Source: Bugula neritina (taxonomy: Eukaryota; Bryozoa; Gymnolaemata; Cheilostomatida; Bugulidae). From it: a DNA stretch of 64,000 nucleotides. Location of the stretch: NCBI GenBank assembly GCA_964035545.1, contig OZ037770.1, positions 15,784,642 through 15,848,641 on the forward strand, read 5' to 3'. A program made the translations under genes and the position numbers. Positions 58,625 to 64,000 of the stretch are shown here, piece by piece. The notes beneath the pieces are model-generated. The model made no database searches, was not told the DNA's origin, and saw only the letters and a program-made list of their open reading frames with translations. The number at the start of each line of letters is the position of its first letter. Position 1 is the stretch's first letter.

Positions 58625-61600
58625 TTAAGTGGTGTATGTAGAAGTAGTACTGTAGCCACGTCCACCTGTCACAGATATTGGAATATAATTGGCTGATCTA
58701 GTACTGTAGCCACACCCACCTGTCACAGGTAATGGAATATAATTGGCTGATCTAGTACTGCAGCCACACCCACCTGTCACAGGTAATGGAATATAATTGG
58801 ATGACTCGACAGCCTCAAAACTCGGAGACTCTGGGTGTATAGGAAGGGCGGATAAGGCTGCAGCCTCAACTATGATAGACGTTTCGTTCTGAAAGTAAAT
58901 ACCAGATTGAGAAGCGAGTATTCCACAGAACATACCGGAAGAAATATAAAGAATATATAATATACAAACAGAAAAGCTGAAGTCTGTTTATTAACTATCA
59001 GTTGAGAGGAAATACTGACCTGTTTCCTGGAAGGTAGAGAAAGCTGATTGGTGGTTAGTTTGTCTTTGTTGCCATGGAAACTGGCGGCAGGAAGTGGGGC
59101 TGTACGTGTACTCAGTCCTGTATCAATCTCTCTGCCTTCAGTTGTGAACAGCTTTCCTTCCCTGTATCACAGTAAACATAACATACTACAGAGTGTACAT
59201 AACACACTACAGAGTGTACATAACACACTACAAAGTGTACATAGCACACTACAGAGTGTACATAACGCACTACAGAGTACACACAACACACTACAGTGTA
59301 CATAACACACTACAGAGTGTACATGTATAACACACTACAGAGTGTACATAACACACTACAGAGTACACACAACACACTACAGAATGTACATAACATACTA
59401 CAAAGTGTACACAACATACTACAGAGTGTAGATAACACACTACAGAGTGTACATAACACACTACATAATGTACATAACACACTACAGTGTACATAACATA
59501 CTACAGAGTGTACATAGCGCACTACAGAGTACATACCGGATATCTATTCTGTGAACAGAGAGCTGGTGTTGATTTTTAAGGTGTTTCTTCAGGGGAGCTC
59601 CTTCAATGGCCGAATAGTCACACAGGTGACACCTGTACGGCCTCTCTCCGGTGTGTATGCGCAGGTGCACCTTCAGTCTGCCAGCTGTCTTGGCAGCGTA
59701 CGAGCAGTGCTGACAGGTGAAGGGCGTGTCAGATGAGTGTCTCTTCATGTGGTCCTTCAGCCAGTTGACCAGAGAGGTTCTATAGTCACAGTGGGGGCAC
59801 TTGAGGTGCTTTGGCTTGTGTTTCATCAGTTTGTGCTTACTCAGCATGCTGATACCTGTGAATGACTGTCCACAGGTGTCACACAGGTATGGCTTGACAC
59901 CTGCAGACACATATACTGACACCTGCAGACACATATACTGACACCTGCAGACACATATACTGACACCTGCAGACATATATACTGACACATAATATATACT
60001 GAGATATACGCACACAGAGACATACGTACCTTTGTGTGCTGTGTTGATGTGTATACGTAGACCCTCCTTGTTAGCGCTGCTGTAGTTGCTGCAGATGCTG
60101 CACTTGTACGGCTTCTCCTCAGGAGGCAGGTGAGTCTTCACGTGCTGCCGCAAGTTAGCCCTCTTGATAGTGCTGAACTCACACTGCTCGCACTTCATCA
60201 CCTCGCATCTCTCCGGGTGCACCTTCTGCATGTGCTGGGTCCAGTCCACCTTCGTCTCTGCACATCGAGGGACACATTTCTAAGCAAGGACAACTTTAAC
60301 AAGTAGTAGACATACATGTGCAATATTTACAGCAGTGTGCACCTACTTGCGGTAAACGAACAGTCCTGATGATCACAATCGAGTGACTTCCTTTCCGTGT
60401 GCCTCTTCTTGGATGTAGGTGATGAAACTTTCATAGCCTCAGGATTTACAGCTGAGGAGTGAAAAGTAGGGTGAGGGGGTAGAGGAGCTGATAGTTTCCC
60501 CGCTCTGCAATAGTATTAATCAGTATGACTATACGGGAGATGCTTTTAGACTGAGTACCAAGGAACAAGTAGTAGAAGTGTTGGGAGAGAGTGAGGAGTA
60601 CGTCTCAACACAGCTACTACACCATACAGTAATAAATCCTGTAGAAGTGAGTGAAAATGTAGAGTGAACCTTGACTCCTGCTGGTGACTGTCCTTTGTGC
60701 TTAGCTTCAGTTCCTCATGCCCTGGCACTGATGTGGGCTCTTGCTCACCCCACTCCACTGTTGGCTCCTCTTTCACTTCAACTAATTCACAGTCTAAAAT
60801 ATATTCAATAATCAGTGACTTACAGTTTCACAAAGTTCTACATTATATATCTGTATAGTCTGAGTAATATATATCTGTATAGTCTGAGTAATATATACTG
60901 TATAGTCTGAGTAGTATATACTGTATAGTCTGAGTAGTATATACTGTGTAGTCTGAGTAGTATATACTCTATAGTCTGAGTAGTATATACTGCATAGTCT
61001 GAGTAATATATACTGTATAGTCTGAGTAGTATATACTGTATAGTCTGAGTAGTATATACTGTGTAGTCTGAGTAAAATATACTGTATAGTCTGAGTAGTA
61101 TATACTGTATAGTCTGAGTAATATATACTGTGTAGTCTGAGTAATATATACTGTATAGTCTGAGTAGTATATACTGTATAGTCTGAGTAATATATCTGCA
61201 TAGTCTGAGTAGTATATACTGTATAGTCTGAGTAGTATATACTGTATAGTCTGAGTAGTATATACTGTATAGTCTGAGTAGTATATACTGTATAGTCTGA
61301 GTAGTATATACTGTATAGTCTGAGTAATATATCTGCATAGTCTGAGTAATATATACTGTATAGTCTGAGTAATATATACTGTATAGTCTGAGTAATACTG
61401 TATAGTCTGAGTAGTATATACTGTATAGTCTGAGTAGTATATACTGTATAGTCTGAGTAGTATATACTGTATAGTCTGAGTAGTATATACTGTATAGTCT
61501 GAGTAATATATACAGTATAGTCTGAGTAATATATACTGTATAGTCTGAGTAGTATATACTGTATAGTCTGAGTAATATATACTGTATAGTCTGAGTAATA

Positions 61601-61874
61601 TATACTGTATAGTCTGAGTAATATATACTGTATAGTCTGAGTAATATATACTGTATAGTCTGAGTAGAATACCTGCATAGTCTGAGTGTATAGCCTGTTC
61701 CGCAGGTTGAATGGAAGACTCCCAATCACCTTCCCCCAGTCTAATAAGTCTTTTGATATGTCGGAGAATAATCTCAATGTTGAGAACACATTTAGCTATG
61801 AACTCTGAATCCAGAGTGTCTATTGCCTCATGGAGCACTTGCTGCTGATTGGCAGATATTTGAGGTGACATCAT
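58625..61874 (-). CDS. C2H2 zinc-finger protein with seven fingers, 7 exons, 493 aa
   Basis: Exons in transcript order: 61874-61673, 60793-60670, 60504-60347, 60257-60030, 59900-59537, 59161-59020, 58888-58625. The N-terminus (MMSPQISANQQQVLHEAID) is helical and unrecognised. Exon 2 has VKEEP, a SUMO-type psiKxE site. Seven fingers follow: CDHQDC..H..H, CEQCEF, CSICSNYSS, CDTCGQSF, CPHCDYRT, CQHCSYAA and CHLCDYSA, with a TGERPY linker before the last. The CxxCxY style resembles REST/ZNF transcription factors, but orthology is not claimed. The last exon encodes three 18-residue repeats (NYIPLPVTGGCG type). The protein is likely a nuclear DNA-binding regulator (inference). Introns 1 and 4 contain splice-junction repeats. 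Confidence 0.88.
58650..58805 (-). repeat. Coding 54-bp repeat in the zinc-finger gene
   Basis: Three copies encode NYIPLPVTGGCG(C/Y)STRSA at the C-terminus; frame preserved. Confidence 0.88.
59165..59535. repeat. 18-19-bp repeat, zinc-finger intron 5
   Basis: About 20 copies of cataacacactacagagtgt filling the intron. Confidence 0.9.
59895..59990 (-). repeat. 20-bp acceptor-junction repeat, zinc-finger intron 4
   Basis: Four to five units; transcribed strand reads gtgtctgcag|gtgtcagta, copying the junction tgcag|gtgtcaag at 59900. Confidence 0.9.
60843..61672 (-). repeat. 20-23-bp donor-junction minisatellite, zinc-finger intron 1
   Basis: About 37 copies of ctcagactatacagtatata-type units on the transcribed strand, derived from the exon 1 border ctcagactatgcag|gtattc. 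Confidence 0.93.
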
Positions 61875-63796
61875 TCAACACGTGCTGTAAACATAAATAA
61901 TTTAGTTCAACATGGACCTGGTTGAAAATATGCTACGACAATAGCGTTTAAACTGTTTCATTAAACAACATATCTATTAATAAATAAAAATAATAAAGAA
62001 TGAAAATTCTCACATTATTCAATTTTAGAAAAAGAACCATTCAAACAGTGTACTCAGTCACTAAAAGGAAAATATCCTTCCACTGATATTTTTCTAAGAT
62101 TGCGTACTGTATAAAGAGATAAAAACCATCTAAATTTGAAACTTTCATGTTACTCATCAACTTCTAAAAATGCATGATGCCTGATAGTAAATTATCATAC
62201 ATTCAGCACCATTAATATTAATAGTAAATGTAATCACTAATAGCAATAGCAATTAAAAATAGCGATACTCTTACTGATTATTATTATCGCAATGATATTA
62301 TAATCACATTAATAATGATTATGATAGTAACAATCATAATGATACTGATAGCCATAGTGATACTTAGGTACTCTTGTAATTATTATATTAACACCTAATT
62401 TAAGTTTAGCAGATAAATTTTTAAATTACAACATGAAAATTTAAAATAAATTAATTTTAAATAAAAACAATATCAATATGTCTAATTCATATATGATATA
62501 TTCATATTGAAAATAATATTAATTATATCCAACTCAAAGTCTAAATTTATGAGGATGATCATGGTTATCATTATGATTATAGATTAAAATATAATTAGTA
62601 TAATAATTATTGAATTCAAAAGTACGTCGACAGTTTGAGTGAGCAGTTGTTTGTTGTTTGTTTTGTTAGAAACTTTAGACCCCTATATATGGGGAAGTGA
62701 AGGTCTTCAGAGTCAGACCTGTGATTGTTGATTACTACAAGTCTTATGATCTTAAATCTCGTGAAGTTTTATTAGACTTCAACTTACAGTTACTTCAACT
62801 TACAGTCAATTTTACTCTTAATCTTATTCTTAACCCTAAGCCCTAAGGGCAAGGCCATCTAACAGTTATCAATTAACAAGCCAGCGAAAGAAAAATAAGC
62901 AACAATTTTAATTTAAACTATTTGATTAGAAACACTTTTTTCTCTCATATATCTGCGCTTTGTCCTATTCGGATAGCGACACTTGCACTTGCAGTATTAT
63001 TCTATACAAAATTCAATTAACTTTACTTGATTAGTGTTAATCGTTGCTCATAAATACAGTGAAACTGCACAAAGAAAACTCTCCATATGAGTGATGACCA
63101 TAAACTTATTCGTAATCAGGAAATATATTAAAAAAGAGATAATTTGCCTCGCTTTCTTTAAGTCTCCGTAGCTCCCCTTCTTTCACGCTATCAACTTCCA
63201 GGAAACAGCATTGGTATTTTCTAGAGAGAACAACTTCTAATATAAGTATATCTCTTTGAACGCGTAATATTTGTATAAAATGACCCGTGTATCATGACGT
63301 GAAAGGTCTGTAATTAACCTTAATTCTTCGTGGCAATCAAATGGAGGGTACATAAATTGTGATCAGTTGTACAACAAAAGTCTTTCTGCTTTCATTAATT
63401 ATTTATACTTTCACTTCAACTGTTTCTTTATGCATTTTTTTCCTTCATGGATACTGATAATTTGTTGGCATGAAAAGAGCTCTACAACTGCATACTGGAG
63501 AATTTCGACAGAACTGGTATAATTAGACAGGTATATACTATACTCTAAAATGTGCAGGGCAAATGGCTGTAACACTTATAAGCGCTAAAATGCATTTAAT
63601 TGCAAGCTAACCAAGCTAACCAGCAATTGACTTATAGAGTGAGCAGCATGTATTTATTGATTTATTGAGAAACAAAATACCTCCACTCCGCTCTATACAA
63701 ATAACAACAATTGGTTTTCTTATGACTATGCAGATTGGTAATTAGTATTTACGTATGATTATATAATTAACAGCCAATATGTAACATTACATGAGC
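61875..63796. other. AT-rich intergenic DNA
   Basis: No repeats or supported genes. A cccctatatatgggg element (62681-62695) resembles a CArG/TATA motif but nothing coding follows it within the window. Confidence 0.6.
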
Positions 63797-64000
63797 CAGG
63801 GTTGGGGTCAATTACATGTAAATGTAATTAATTACAATTACAATTACATGAAGATTTGTCAATTACAATTACAATTATAATTACAGTTGAAAATAAATGT
63901 AATTAATTACAATTACAATTACATGGCAATGTAATTAATTACAATTACAATTACTTTTGTTCTCGCAAGGAATAAATAGAAGTTACTTCTAGGGTCCAAC
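63797..64000 (+). mobile_element. Second copy of the hAT-like element, cut by the window edge
   Basis: Starts CAGGGTTGGGGTCAATTAC and by eye matches bases 45926 onward without a difference over the visible 204 bp. The presumed target duplication is the preceding 8 bp (acatgagc); the right end is outside the window. Confidence 0.85.

Noticed and set aside
60812-61789. Repetitive open frames of about 300 codons in zinc-finger intron 1
   Set aside because: Translations of the junction-derived minisatellite; exon phase and the next exon show it is intronic.
62681-62695. CArG box / TATA promoter at cccctatatatgggg
   Set aside because: The AT core is seven bases rather than six, and no exon can be found downstream within the window.

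Overview
The window is eukaryotic nuclear DNA from an animal. Every gene has many short GT-AG introns, and the proteins include animal families: a nuclear receptor with DNA- and ligand-binding domains, a Reeler protein, CCDC50, RBM28, LYAR, SURF1 and DNA polymerase lambda. The dense gene packing, short introns and divergence of the proteins suggest an early-branching invertebrate such as a sponge. That placement is inference; no rRNA or mitochondrial gene is present to test it.

Layout, left to right: (1) 518-12408 (+) CCDC50-like adaptor, 15 exons. (2) 12.4-18.0 kb, repeat-rich intergenic DNA with one possible tiny spliced gene (16009-16367). (3) 18337-19149 (+) small unrecognised, perhaps profilin-like protein behind a CCAAT/TATA promoter. 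(4) 20488-27149 (-) RBM28/Nop4-type ribosome-biogenesis factor, 16 exons. (5) 27876-29518 (+) SURF1, head to head with RBM28. (6) 30708-33916 (-) secreted Reeler plus Ser/Thr-rich protein. (7) 35262-37817 (-) LYAR. (8) 38841-43295 (+) DNA polymerase lambda, head to head with LYAR. (9) 44014-49527 (-) secreted WSC-domain/purple acid phosphatase fusion. (10) 50668-56163 (+) nuclear receptor, head to head with the phosphatase. (11) 58625-61874 (-) seven-finger C2H2 protein. (12) 61.9-64.0 kb, AT-rich intergenic DNA ending in a truncated transposable element. I rebuilt each gene by joining exons whose codon phases agree across every junction. RBM28 and LYAR are both nucleolar; otherwise the neighbours share no evident pathway.

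The most striking property is the intron content. Most introns are filled by minisatellites, and in at least eight of them the repeat unit carries a copy of that intron's own 5' or 3' splice junction. Other arrays carry dozens of strong splice-site look-alikes on the transcribed strand (GTAAGT about 60 times in one RBM28 intron, a polypyrimidine-TTAG unit about 17 times in another). SURF1 intron 3 is little more than a 15-bp AG|GTGAGT array. POLL intron 1 repeats the start of exon 2, so each unit contains a 39-bp in-frame micro-exon bounded by AG and GT. This suggests that minisatellites here are seeded at, or retained at, exon-intron borders.

Mobile DNA: a 1,140-bp hAT-like foldback element with an 8-bp target duplication sits in the phosphatase gene, a second copy with an apparently identical left end runs off the right edge, and a separate TIR element lies in POLL intron 5.
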